DNA of 64,000 nucleotides from Spisula solida (Eukaryota; Mollusca; Bivalvia; Venerida; Mactridae). The DNA lies in contig OX365949.1 in NCBI GenBank assembly GCA_947247005.1, forward strand, positions 20,899,130-20,963,129, given 5' to 3'. Below the pieces are notes generated by a model. The model was not told where the DNA came from, did not search any database, and saw only the letters and a list, made by a program, of their open reading frames with translations. Positions 10,546-21,645 of the stretch are shown one piece after another (position 1 is the stretch's first letter; each line of letters starts with the position of its first letter). The position numbers were made by a program, and so were the translations under genes.

Positions 10546-11689
10546 AAAAAATGCATTATAATGCAGGATGTACGATATATAATGTAGGTCCCAATAATAT
10601 CGAGGTGGATCTACAATCTCTATAACCGGTTTAGTACATCTAGGCTACTACTTGTCTTCAGACTTATAAGGAATTCCTTGCAAAATGAAATAACAATCCG
10701 ACTATTATCCTCACATGAAAGTAAACCTAGATCTCTTATAATTGGTTCCACATAAATTACTAGTTCAGTTTCACAATGAACGTTAAAAAGTGACAAAAGT
10801 TACAAAAAACACCCATAAAGAAATGGATGACGTAAATTATGAAGGAATGAAATCTCATTGAATGATGACGTAGATGGGATGTTGAATTTCCCACGGCCAA
10901 TACACTCATACATACAGTGGTCAGGAAAGAGCTCCAAATGGAGCTCCCTTTGATATGTGCGGTCTCAGCATGATAGGTCAGTATCAACAGCACCATGTAA
11001 TTGATTCCAATGACCCATTATAAATGACCACCACTTGTGTAGTCTTATCTAAACAGCCTGACCAGCTACCTTAGTTAGCTATACACCATAATTTTTGTTA
11101 CAGAATAATTAATAGAATACAGATCCCAATTAACGAACACGTGTGAATTTCCCGACGAAGCTGGTTGGGAAGTGTTTTAAAATGTTGGACATTTGTTCTT
11201 TTTGGTCTATGTAATAGTTTTTTTAAAAGCGCTAATTAGTAGATATTGTTGCGGTGATCAATGCATTCCATTTCCAAATTTTATAAAAATATAGCCTATA
11301 ACGTTAGATTTAAAATGTTCGAGACAGTTATTGTAGATCATGATAATACATGTATATAGATAAAAGATCATAAAGCCTATCGACACATTACCACTAAAAA
11401 TATACATAGCAATCTTGTTTCACTAAATGACCACATATAAACTATACTGTTCCCCTTTTCTGGCGAAAACTGTAATCAAAGTAACTCGTGTGACATTGTT
11501 GACAGTAAGAGAAATAGATATATATAAATATTCCATGTAGACTAAACTTCGAAGACATATATAGTACATACCTCATCGTAATGAAGCCAGGAGTGCTCCG
11601 TAAACGTTTTATTATAATTAACTTCATTTATAAATAAATATAACACAGACATACTTTAACATTACATTTAATTTCCTATTTAAAAACGA
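10546..11689. other. No feature recognised
   Basis: AT-rich core sequence. The near-palindrome GAGCTCCAAATGGAGCTC lies at about 10929-10946. The minus-strand open frames at 10760-10996 and 11442-11627 show no recognisable domain. Confidence 0.4.
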
Positions 11690-12225
11690 ATGCAGCGGAA
11701 AATTTTGAAGCCTTGTTGTAAGCGAAAAGAAGCCAATTTACGCAGGGTTACTCTATCGTTCCGAAGTCCCCTTGAATTTTATGCACCCAACAATCGCTTG
11801 AATGGTCGTTTCTAAAAAATGTGTGCATTTTAATAATTTGACTTCCGTAAGCTACGGAATAGCATTAAATGAAATTTGAAATTGGTATTTAAAATGTCTA
11901 GCCCCGACATGGGACGAAACATTACTTTTTATGGGAAAAAATGCAGCGGAAAATTTTGCAGCCTTATCGTAAGCGAAATGAAGCCGACTTTCGCAGGGTA
12001 ATTCTATTGATCAGAAGTACTCCTGTATTCCTTTCACTCCACAATAGTATAAATGGTCGTTTCTCAAAAATATGTACATGTTAATAATTTGACTTCCGTA
12101 AACTACGGAAGTCAAATTATATGAAATTTGAAATTAGTATTTAAAATGTCTAGACCGACATGGGAAGAAACATTTCTTTTTAAGAAGAAAAATGCAGCGG
12201 AACATTTTGATGCTTTGTCGTAACC
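11690..12225 (+). repeat. ~250-bp tandem duplication with a perfect hairpin
   Basis: AATGCAGCGGAAAATTTTG starts at about 11690 and 11940, and AATGCAGCGGAACATTTTG at about 12190: two full units and a partial third. In unit 2, 12084-12100 and 12104-12120 form a perfect 17-bp inverted repeat with a 3-base loop (arm ATAATTTGACTTCCGTA). In unit 1 the second half of this hairpin has decayed. Confidence 0.8.
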
Positions 12226-12540
12226 TTTATACGGTTCAACTGAATATTGTTTTAACTTTTTAATAAATGTCGGTTGGTCATCATTTGTGGCTAAAACGTA
12301 TTTCATTGGACTAAACAATAATGCTAATTGGTGTTGTGTAACCACCAAAGGCCGCGTAAAAAAATTGGTACGTATAGCCAAGAGTTACTGCTCAACATAC
12401 TAGTAAGTACAGTCGACTCTCATTATCACGAATTTCTCGGGACCGTCTAAGTTACTACATGTACGACATAACAGAAATTCAAGATAAGTTCCAAAACCCC
12501 TAGTTCTCTACGTCTCATGATCCGTGATAAACAGTGATGG
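12226..12540. other. No feature recognised
   Basis: AT-rich stretch. A minus-strand open frame (12112-12381) overlaps the tandem repeat and looks fortuitous. Confidence 0.4.
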
Positions 12541-12940
12541 ACCGCTTAAGCCCCGTTCTCACAGTCACCGGTGTCTTCCTGTTTGTGATTCCGGGGGGGG
12601 GGGGGTGGCATGTCTAACCTGGGAGACACACGTGGCGGCACCATGAACATCCGGGATCCACCGGGACAATCCGTGATAGACCGTGATGAACCGGCTCAAG
12701 TGCCGGTTGTTTTTAAAACGTTTAATACAACCGGGAGTGATATCAAGTATCGGCATAATCCGGGTATAAACAGGACAATACAAGGGAATGTTCGTGGATC
12801 TACCGTAGCAATACCGTGATTAACCCTAGCGCACCGGCATGGCACATGCACTACGGTCAAACAAGGTTGAGGGCCGGTGGATCTCCGGTGGTATAGCCCC
12901 GTTTCGTACAGGAGGCGACAGGCATAGTTGCGGTAAGTTG
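12541..12940. other. GC-richer island with a 14-G run
   Basis: A run of about 14 G at 12592-12605 is followed by a GC-richer stretch with irregular CCGGGA / CCGTGAT motifs, possibly an old short-period repeat. Open frames exist on both strands, without recognisable similarity. Confidence 0.45.
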
Positions 12941-13084
12941 AATGTAAAATTGTCCACGAGGCAGACACCCAAGAGCGGTTACAGAGAGCGGCGAAAGGTG
13001 ACCAAACAACATGCAGTAGTCCTGTGCTCAAGTGGGAAAAGCAAATTTCTGGAACCATTCTGGAAATTCCCTTTCTGTGTTTAA
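12941..13084 (+). pseudogene. Coding fossil sharing a peptide motif with 33023-33301 and 56727-56930
   Basis: In the frame of the open stretch 12839-13084, the 3' part reads TRQT, YRER, QHAVVL, SGKSKFL in order. The minus-strand frame at 33023-33301 reads TQQT, YRER, QHAVVL, SGKNKFL with the same spacing. The surrounding DNA is diverged while the peptide is kept, which suggests both descend from a real coding sequence, most likely a mobile-element or host-gene exon that was copied. The family is not recognised. Ends are approximate, and neither copy has enough length to be a complete gene. Confidence 0.45.
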
Positions 13085-13660
13085 AAGGAAGTTCAACTTG
13101 TAATATCCTCAAATGCTGAGCTCAGAAGTTGGACGCTCAGGGCCCGTAATTACAACCAATACTTACAATCAGCACACAAATATCGAAATCCACTCTATTG
13201 GTTCATTGTTATTGTGACAAATTTTGCTACAAAGAATTTGGGATAATGTTATGTCGCTAGTGAATATTAACAGTGGCTTACTTTGGAGTAAATAATGTAT
13301 TTATAGCTGTAATTGAACTAAGTCTTGTCAATTTTGAGTGCAGAGTGTCGCACTCAAGTTCAATAATTGCTTCTACACCTCATAAATAGTACGAGTAGTT
13401 GTCCGTAGTGCACCGAAAAAGTGATAAGCATAGTTCGGACACATTATTTTCGGTAGTTATACAATGTAGTTAAAATGATGTACAGCCAGGTTGGGTGTCA
13501 AGACACAACTGAGACGGAGATGCCACTACGGGTAACGGCAGATTACTAAGAAAATGTCCGTACAATACCGGGATTTCAATCCTGTACATAATGACCAGGC
13601 ATAATTCAGCGACAATAACCAATGCATCATACACACCTTCTGAGTGGAGCACAGCATCTA
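13085..13660. other. Core sequence without recognised features
   Basis: AT-rich unique stretch up to the inner end of the right arm. No supported gene. Confidence 0.4.
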
Positions 13661-13759
13661 GAAGAATTCGCAATTTTTAAAATGAATGTGATGCACGAGA
13701 TGCTCAATATATATCGCGAACTTGCTAATAATTAGTAATGAATCTTATGATCCTTTTGA

Positions 13760-13945
13760 TTTGTTTCAAACTTGTTCAATGTTCAATGTTGTTTTTCATA
13801 ACGACATTGAAAAAATCGAATGTTCAATGTTTCTTTTCATAACAACATTCAAAAAATTTGAATGTTCAATGTTCAATGTTGCTTTCCATAACAACATTTG
13901 AAAGTTCAATGTTCAATGTTGTTTTTCATAACAACATTCAAAAGG
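13760..13945. repeat. Inner AT-rich mini-array of the right arm
   Basis: Inverted counterpart of 1935-2195, with GTTCAATGTT and CATAACAACATTCAAAA units. It is shorter than the left version, accounting for part of the 73-base length difference between arms. Confidence 0.75.
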
Positions 13946-14089
13946 CTGAAAATATGAAAATGTCGCGAGATTCGGCTGCCTAGTTAAGAAGCTTGTAAGA
14001 GCTGGTCAATTTCAACCGCCCCACAGTAGAACCAATACTTTGTCATTTTTTCAAGAAATATTATAGGGAAGTGAGGATGCAAACGAACG

Positions 14090-14550
14090 GGCATGAGACA
14101 AGCTTTCCAACGCGCCATCCCTTTTCCGGATCGGAGATAAGATGAAAAAGTTTTGCGCGGGGTGCAATCTCGGAAGCTTTCATAGACCGTTTATAGAAGG
14201 GAAATTGCGCGGAAAACACTGAACGAGAAAGCTCGGCAATTTGACGCGCCGTAAAATCGTTCACATACTGCCTACGCCGGTTGAGTGTGGATGCAAACGA
14301 ACGGGCATGAGACGAGCTTTCCAACGCGCTCTCACTTTGCCGGATCGGAGGTCAGATCAAAAAGTTTTGCGCGGGTGCAGTCTCGGAAGCTTTCATAGAT
14401 CGTTGATAGAAGGGAAATTGCGCGGAAAACACTGAACGAGAAAGCTCGGCAATTTGACACGCCGAAAATCGTTCATATACTGCATACGCCGGTTTAGTGT
14501 GGAGGCAAACGAACGGGCATGAGACGAACTTTCCAACACGCCCTCACATG
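14090..14550 (-). repeat. 213-bp tandem repeat, right arm
   Basis: Inverted counterpart of 1327-1800; GCTTTCCAACGCGCC-type unit ends lie at about 14102, 14315 and 14528. Open frames here mirror those of the left arm and are not genes. Confidence 0.8.
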
Positions 14551-14869
14551 GCTGGCTGTCTTCATTTTAAGAAAAAGGACCGCCCCATGAAAAGAATGTA
14601 ATAGTCACCCCACGTAGAAGTCCCGGATGATATTATAGGGAGGAGGCAAAATCCAAGAAAGGCTCAAAATATGAAAATGTTGCGAAATTCGGCTTACCCA
14701 CAAATTCGAAAGCGTTTGACCCTGCCGAAGTGTTCTGGCCGATAGAATTGAGTGTGCAAGACCGAATGCGCCGGGTAGGGCAGGGGTCTGACACGATAAA
14801 AAACAAGCCAGATTCGGCTTACCGCTCGACATATAAAGTGCCCTAGAGGATTTGCCCACCCACGGCGGT

Positions 14870-15365
14870 GCTGCGAAAGAACGCTTCCTTGCACGGGTCG
14901 CGGGAGCTCGCTTGTAGGGCCGAAGTTAGCGGTGGAGCTTCGAGACAGACCGTTTGCTTGCCGCAAATCGGCTTCTTCCCGGCAGGTTGGAGCTTTGATA
15001 GGTAGGATGCTGCGAAAGAACGCTTGCTTGGCCGGGTCGCGGGGGCTCGCTGGTAGGGCCGAAGCTAGCGGCGGAGATTCGAGACAGACCGTTTGCTTGC
15101 CGCAAATCGGCTTCTTACCGGCAGGTTGGAGCTTTGATAGGTAGGGGTGCTGCGATAGAACGCTTGTGTGCCCGTGTCGCGGGAGCTCGCTGGTAGGGCC
15201 GAAGCTAGCGGCGGAGCTTCGAGACAGACCGTTTGCTTGCCGCAAATCGGCTTCTTACCGGCAGGTTGGAGCTTTGATAGGTAGGGGTGCTGCGATAGAA
15301 CGCTTGTGTGCCCGTGTCGCGGGAGCTCGCTGGTAGGGCCGAAGCTAGCGGCGGTGCTTCGAGAC
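14870..15365 (-). repeat. 140-bp GC-rich tandem repeat, right arm
   Basis: Inverted counterpart of 521-1010, with TTCGAGAC-type unit boundaries at about 14938, 15078, 15217 and 15357. Sequence agreement with the left arm is very high, including the position of the most diverged unit. Confidence 0.85.
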
Positions 15366-15489
15366 TGACTTTTCTCGTGGGTTGAGAAGTGCCCCTTCTG
15401 TTTAAAATGACCACAGCCAGTCATGTGAGGGCGCGTTGGAAAGCTCGTCTAATGCCCATTCTTTTGTTTCATCACTCAACCGGCTCCAT

Positions 15490-18400
15490 AACGACATTGA
15501 AAAAATCGAATGTTCAATGTTGCTTCTCATAACAACATTAAAAAAAGTTCAATGTCCAATGTTCAATGTTGTTTTACATAACGACATTGAAAAAATCGAA
15601 TGTTCAATGTTGCTTTCTATAACTACATTCAAAAAAATCCAATGTTCAATGTTGTTTTCCAAAACTACATTAAAAAAAATCCAATGTTCAATGTTCAATG
15701 TTGTTTTCCAAAACTACATTCAAAAAATCCAATGTTCAATGTTGCTTTCTATAACTACATTCAAAAAAATCCAATGTTCAATGTTCAATGTTGCTTTCTA
15801 TAACTACATTCAAAAAAATCCAATGTTCAATGTTCAATGTTGCTTTCTATAACTACATTCAAAAAAATCCAATGTTCAATGTTCAAGGTTGCTTTCTATA
15901 ACTACATTCAAAAAAATCGAATGTTCAATGTTCAATGTTGTTTTCCAAAACTACATTCAAAAAAATCCAATGTTCAATGTTCAATGTTGTTTTCTAAAAC
16001 TACATTCAAAAAAATCCAATGTTCAATGTTCAATGTTGTTTTCCAAAACTACATTCAAAAAAATCCAATGTTCAATGTTCAATGTTGTTTTCCAAAACTA
16101 CATTCAAAAAAATCCAATGTTCAATGTTCAATGTTGTTTTCTAAAACTACATTCAAAAAAATCCAATGTTCAATGTTGCTTTCTATAACTACATTCAAAA
16201 AATCCAATGTTCAATGTTCAATGTTGCTTTCTATAACTACATTCAAAAAAATCGAATGTTCAATGTTCAATATTGTTTTCTAAAACTACATTCAAAAAAA
16301 TCGAATGTTCAATGTTGTTTTCCAAAACTACATTCAAAAAAATCATATGTTCAATGTTCAATGTTGTTTTCTAAAACTACATTAAAAAAAATCGAATGTT
16401 CAATGTTCAATGTTGTTTTCCAAAACTACATTCAAAAAAATCCAATGTTCAATGTTGTTTTCTAAAACTACATTAAAAAAAATCCAATGTTCAATGTTGT
16501 TTTCCAAAACTACATTCAAAAAAATCCAATGTTCAATGTTCAATGTTGTTTTCTAAAACTACATTCAAAAAAATCCAATGTTCAATGTTCAATGTTGTTT
16601 TCTAAAACTACATTAAAAAAATCCAATGTTCAATGTTGTTTTCTAAAACTACATTCAAAAAAATCGAATGTTCAATGTTCAATGTTGTTTTCCAAAACTA
16701 CATTCAAAAAAATCCAATGTTCAATGTTCAATGTTGTTTTCTAAAACTACATTCAAAAAATCCAATGTTCAATGTTGTTTTCCAAAACTACATTCAAAAA
16801 AATCGAATGTTCAATGTTGTTTTCCAAAACTACATTCAAAAAAATCCAATGTTCAATGTTCAATGTTGCTTTCTATAACTACATTCAAAAAAATCGAATG
16901 TTCAATGTTGTTTTCCAAAACTACATTCAAAAAAATCCAATGTTCAATGTTGTTTTCTAAAACTACATTCAAAAAAATCCAATGTTCAATGTTCAATGTT
17001 GTTTTCTAAAACTACATTCAAAAAATCCAATGTTCAATGTTCAATGTTGTTTTCTAAAACTACATTCAAAAAAATCGAATGTTCAATGTTGTTTTCCAAA
17101 ACTACATTCAAAAAAATCGAATGTTCAATGTTCAATGTTGTTTTCTAAAACTACATTCAAAAAAATCCAATGTTCAATGTTCAATGTTGTTTTCCAAAAC
17201 TACATTAAAAAAAATCGAATGTTCAATGTTCAATGTTGTTTTCCAAAACTACATTCAAAAAAATCCAATGTTCAATGTTCAATGTTGCTTTCTATAACTA
17301 CATTCAAAAAAATCGAATGTTCAATGTTCAATGTTGTTTTCTAAAACTACATTCAAAAAAATCCAATGTTCAATGTTCAATGTTGTTTTGCAAAACTACA
17401 TTCAAAAAATCCAATGTTCAATGTTGTTTTCTAAAACTACATTCAAAAAAATCCAATGTTCAATGTTGTTTTCTAAAACTACATTCAAAAAAATCCAATG
17501 TTCAATGTTGTTTTCTAAAACTACATTCAAAAAATCCAATGTTCAATGTTCAATGTTGTTTTCTAAAACTACATTCAAAAAAATCGAATGTTCAATGTTC
17601 AATGTTGTTTTCCAAAACTACATTAAAAAAAATCCAATGTTCAATGTTCAATGTTGTTTTCCAAAACTACATTCAAAAAAATCGAATGTTCAATGTTCAA
17701 TGTTGTTTTCCAAAACTACATTCAAAAAATCCAATGTTCAATGTTCAATGTTGTTTTCCAAAACTACATTCAAAAAAATCGAATGTTCAATGTTGTTTTC
17801 CAAAACTACATTCAAAAAAATCCAATGTTCAATGTTGCTTTCTATAACTACATTCAAAAAAATCGAATGTTCAATGTTCAATGTTGTTTTCCAAAACTAC
17901 ATTCAAAAAAATCCAATGTTCAATGTTCAATGTTGTTTTCTAAAACTACATTTAAAAAAATCCAATGTTCAATGTTCAATGTTGTTTTCTAAAACTACAT
18001 TCAAAAAATCCAATGTTCAATGTTCAATGTTGTTTTCTAAAACTACATTCAAAAAAATCGAATGTTCAATGTTCAATGTTGTTTTCCAAAACTACATTCA
18101 AAAAAATCGAATGTTCAATGTTGTTTTCTAAAACTACATTCAAAAAAATCCAATGTTCAATGTTCAATGTTGTTTTCCAAAACTCCATTAAAAAAAATCG
18201 AATGTTCAATATTCAATGTTGTTTTCCAAAACTACATTAAAAAAAATCCAATGTTCAATGTTCAATGTTGCTTTCTATAACTACATTCAAAAAAATCGAA
18301 TGTTCAATGTTCAATGTTGTTTACTAAAACTACATTCAAAAAAATCGAATGTTCAATGTTCAATGTTGTTTTCCAAAACTACATTAAAAAAATCCAATGT

Positions 18401-19415
18401 TCAATGTTCAATGTTGTTTTCTAAAACTACATTCAAAAAAATCCAATGTTCAATGTTCAATGTTGTTTTCTAAAACTACATTCAAAAAATCCAATGTTCA
18501 ATGTTGCTTTCTATAACTACATTCAAAAAAATCGAATGTTCAATGTTGTTTTCTAAAACTACATTAAAAAAAATCCAATGTTCAATGTTGTTTTCCAAAA
18601 CTACATTCAAAAAAATCCAATGTTCAATGTTCAATGTTGCTTTCTATAACTACATTCAAAAAAATCGAATGTTCAATGTTCAATGTTGTTTTCTAAAACT
18701 ACATTCAAAAAAATCCAATGTTCAATGTTCAATGTTGTTTTCCAAAACTACATTCAAAAAAATCGAATGTTCAATGTTCAATGTTGCTTTCTATAACTAC
18801 ATTCAAAAAAATCGAATGTTCAATGTTCAATGTTGTTTTCTAAAACTACATTCAAAAAAATCGAATGTTCAATGTTCAATGTTGTTTTCCAAAACTACAT
18901 TCAAAAAAATCCAATGTTCAATGTTCAATGTTGCTTTCTATAACTACATTCAAAAAAATCGAATGTTCAATGTTCAATGTTGTTTTCTAAAACTACATTC
19001 AAAAAAATCGAATGTTCAATGTTCAATGTTGTTTTCTAAAACTACATTAAAAAAAATCCAATGTTCAATGTTCAATGTTGATTTCTAAAACTACATTCAA
19101 AAAATCCAATGTTCAATGTTCAATGTTGCTTTCTATAACTACATTCAAAAAAATCGAATGTTCAATGTTGTTTTCTAAAACTACATTCAAAAAAATCGAA
19201 TGTTCAATGTTCAATGTTGTTTTCCAAAACTACATTCAAAAAAATCGAATGTTCAATGTTCAATGTTGTTTTCCATAACTACATTCAAAAAGTTCAATGT
19301 CCAATGTTCAATGTTGTTCCCCATAACCACATTGAAACAATTTGAATGTTCAATGTTCAATGTTGCTTTTCAAAACTACATTCAACAAAATTAAATGTTC
19401 AATGTAAATGTCGTA
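15490..19415 (+). repeat. 49-bp AT-rich satellite-like array, about 80 units
   Basis: The unit is one or two GTTCAAT heptamers, GTTGTTTTC or GTTGCTTTC, then CAAAACT, TAAAACT or TATAACT, ACATTC, an A run and TCCAAT or TCGAAT. Full units are 49 bp and single-heptamer units 42 bp. TATAACT units at 18639, 18786 and 18933 are spaced exactly 147 bp apart, a three-unit higher-order repeat. The long open frames here just repeat one or two peptides and shift frame with unit length, so they are not genes. Confidence 0.95.
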
Positions 19416-19440
19416 TGTAGTGCCAACTTCACGCTGCTCA
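19416..19440. other. Probable right terminus of the fold-back element
   Basis: After the last array unit comes GTGCCAACTTCACGCTGCT, the same motif as the 22-bp minisatellite at 8940-9175. Homology with segment B starts immediately after. The left terminus lies outside the window, so a target-site duplication cannot be tested. Confidence 0.5.
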
Positions 19441-20325
19441 ATATACATACAAATATACAAATACAGTATAAACATTGCAAAAAACCATTCTTCTAAGAAT
19501 TATAAGAGACTAGTATATGTGGAATTGTAAATAAGTACAATATGTCATTATACCATTTTTGCACAAACAATACTTCTCCTAACAGTGGTAAACTGTTGTG
19601 TATTTGGTTATGTTTATTTCATTCGAGGTTTCTATTTCCGCCTCTTTCAGACATAATTTATTATGTGCTTTAAATGAACTAATGACATTTCCAAGATCTG
19701 TTTTTATAGTACATTGTTTGTATCCATTAATGTATTGTAAATATCGCACATAATGTTCGTGTGCACGTCGTTAATATTCTTGCGTTAATTAATACGATCA
19801 GGCCAAAACAAATTTATATTGTGGCTTTGGTAACCTTCCATAACTTTTGATATTGTGGTTTTCCTATCTTATTGTTTGCCCCTTTCATAAACATTGTGTT
19901 GGCATTTTGCTAAAAGACACCTCGGATCTTTGGTTTCTTAGTGCGTAATCTGTCCTATCCCTTTTTGTCCCTTTTATTTCTAGAATATTTCGCAAATCGT
20001 AGATTTTCCAGTGCATGCAATCGATAAAATAATTTTATAGAACAAAATGTTTTTCCTATGTACATACCCTATTGTTTTCAGCTTGTTACCAGAACCACAC
20101 TGATAACTTATTTTTGCCTCAGTTATGTACGGGAAAGTTACACCGACAAACAGAGTTCAGTTCGTCTAACAGTCATATGTCAATTTCGAGCACCTGGTGG
20201 GACGAATTCTCTCAGTGAATGCATTTTGACAAGGAACACAATTGTTTTGATATCTTGCCTTCTGTGAAACGAACGACTCAACACACTGTTTTTTATGGAT
20301 TGTCCTATCTTTCGATCAGACAAGC

Positions 20326-20510
20326 TTGTATCGCCGAGCGGTAGAGTAAGGTTCGATCCATGGTCGCGACATGCCATACCAGACGACCGAAGAAGGGTAC
20401 CAGTTTTCTCATTGCTGGTCACTCAGCGTTTAAAAGACTAAAATCTTCCTGACTTTCTTCTCTTAAAGTCTGTTGGCGAAGGATGCCATCGAGAATGAGT
20501 TGATGAAAGT
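20326..20510 (+). mobile_element. tRNA-derived SINE, family 1
   Basis: The head holds an A-box-like TCGCCGAGCGGTAGAG and, only about a dozen bases on, a perfect B box GGTTCGATCC, so the tRNA part is shortened. Body GTCGCGACATGCCATACCAG and tail TTCTTCTCTTAAAGTCTG...GATGCCATCGAGAATGAGT match fragments at 8621, 32083 (minus) and 60790. Confidence 0.6.
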
Positions 20511-20617
20511 GCTTGTCTATGTTGTAGGACTTGTTTTACGATCGATCTAAAAATAGATTTGCTTTAAATTGTTAGTTGCTTGCAATTAATGTTGTTGATA
20601 ACATAACACAATTGGTG

Positions 20618-20800
20618 GCATAGTTGTATAGTGGGTAACGCCCTTGACTAAGGACCAAGAGGTCACTTGTTTAAATTACGACCGAGGCACGTGGTCATAT
20701 TTGGAACGCTTCTCTGTGTTTCCCACCAATCAGCAAGAGATGAACTGGTTGGAAACCTACGGGTAGCCTCGCGAGAAAGAAAACGGATGACCATGCATTT
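20618..20800 (+). mobile_element. tRNA-derived SINE, family 2
   Basis: Head GGCATAGTTGTATAGTGGGT resembles a tRNA A-box region, followed by CTTGACTAAGGACCAAGAGG and a decayed B box. The body holds TTTCCCACCAATC and TGAACTGGTTGGAAACC, shared with 9178-9240. Confidence 0.6.
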
Positions 20801-21295
20801 ACAACTTTTTCAGTCTGACGCAAACATAACACCATTGGTGAGATCAACTGTATGCTCGTCAATAAAATGTAACTGATACACTATTGAAGATGGTATACAA
20901 ACACAAATAATACTACAAACTTCAGACAGGTCATTGTTTACCTGTAACACACGCCTCTTATTGTTGTTTGTTGTCACTTTTCTGTTTCTAAACAAACAAG
21001 TCATTGACGTTCGATATCTGTATAATGTAACTAGTGTTTTGTTTAGTACAGCTAAACATTTACTCAGTACAATTCAGATCTTTTTCTGTATGAATCAGCA
21101 TTAGCTATTGACTGAAGTACAAGTATCTGTTCTCAAACAGAAAGGTGACCGAATGCCGTCCTTTTTACAGACATTACAAGAAAGAATCTAAATTCCTAAC
21201 ATTGTTAACTGAGACAATAATTGTGTTCATTGTCTTACAGCAATACATTTAAAATAAAGTGTTGTTATTTACATATTAACCCATTACTGATATTA

Positions 21296-21375
21296 TACAG
21301 GTCTGTCACTTTTATACAAACATTGCAATATGATAACATAGTATTTTATTGTTTTAAACATTTGAATTGGAGTAA
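21296..21375 (+). repeat. Dispersed repeat (GGTCTGTCACTT type)
   Basis: CAGGTCTGTCACTT, then TACAAACATTGCAATAT and TTATTGTTTTAAACATTT recur at 39052-39140, inverted at 28045-28112, and in segment B at about 45286-45358 and inverted 51465-51531. Confidence 0.65.
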
Positions 21376-21560
21376 AAAGGCAGTGGGAACCAATACCTTA
21401 TTCACTAAGCCAAATACTTATACGCATATGTTTACTGAAAAATGAGACGTTTGTGAGAGAAATTGCAATTTTTATGTTCACAATGTTAAGTAAACAAATA
21501 ACTGACGTAAAAAATAATTTATATCCCACTAATATTTATCATTTAACCTTTTTGTGGGTT

Positions 21561-21645
21561 GTTGTGATTGTCGAGTGGTCTACGTGTAATAGGCATTGCT
21601 AGGTGATGGCATTGTACCGCATGGGTCCGAATCCAATTGTATGTG
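21561..21645 (+). repeat. tRNA-like SINE head
   Basis: GATTGTCGAGTGGTCTACG resembles the A box of a leucine- or serine-type tRNA, and GGGTCCGAATCC resembles a B box at tRNA spacing. It has no pairing acceptor stem, so it is not a functional tRNA gene. Segment B counterpart: about 45549-45630. Confidence 0.55.

Larger units (their letters stand above)
13661..19440 (-). mobile_element. Right arm of giant fold-back element
   Basis: Mirror copy of 1-2297 in the same module order, extended by the full 49-bp array. The outer boundary near 19440 is supported two ways. The tandem array stops at about 19415, and homology with segment B (44523 onward) begins right after about 19440, so B probably shows the site without the element. 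Bases 14010-14030 hold the complement of GTGGGGCGGTTGAAATTGAC, the motif also present at the left inner junction. Confidence 0.85.
20001..21084 (+). mobile_element. Segment A-only block with two SINEs
   Basis: Segment B runs straight from TTTCGCAAATCG (45047-45058) to CTGTATGAATCA (45072-45083), whereas A has about 1.1 kb between them. The block starts with a repeat also found at about 31735-31870 (a GTGCATAAATAAAATAATTTTA-like stretch leading to TTCAGCTTGTTACC) and then holds two SINE-like units. Whether A gained it or B lost it cannot be told from two copies. Confidence 0.7.

Noticed and set aside
15436..19394. Many long open frames with repeated MFNVQCCF / KLHSKK peptides in the 49-bp array
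   Set aside because: They are frames through an AT-rich tandem repeat; unit lengths of 42, 48 and 49 bp shift the frame, and the same peptides appear in overlapping frames and in the mirrored left array.
1..19440. CRISPR array or bacterial insertion
   Set aside because: Repeats are contiguous without unique spacers, and introns, SINEs and LINE pieces show a eukaryotic genome.
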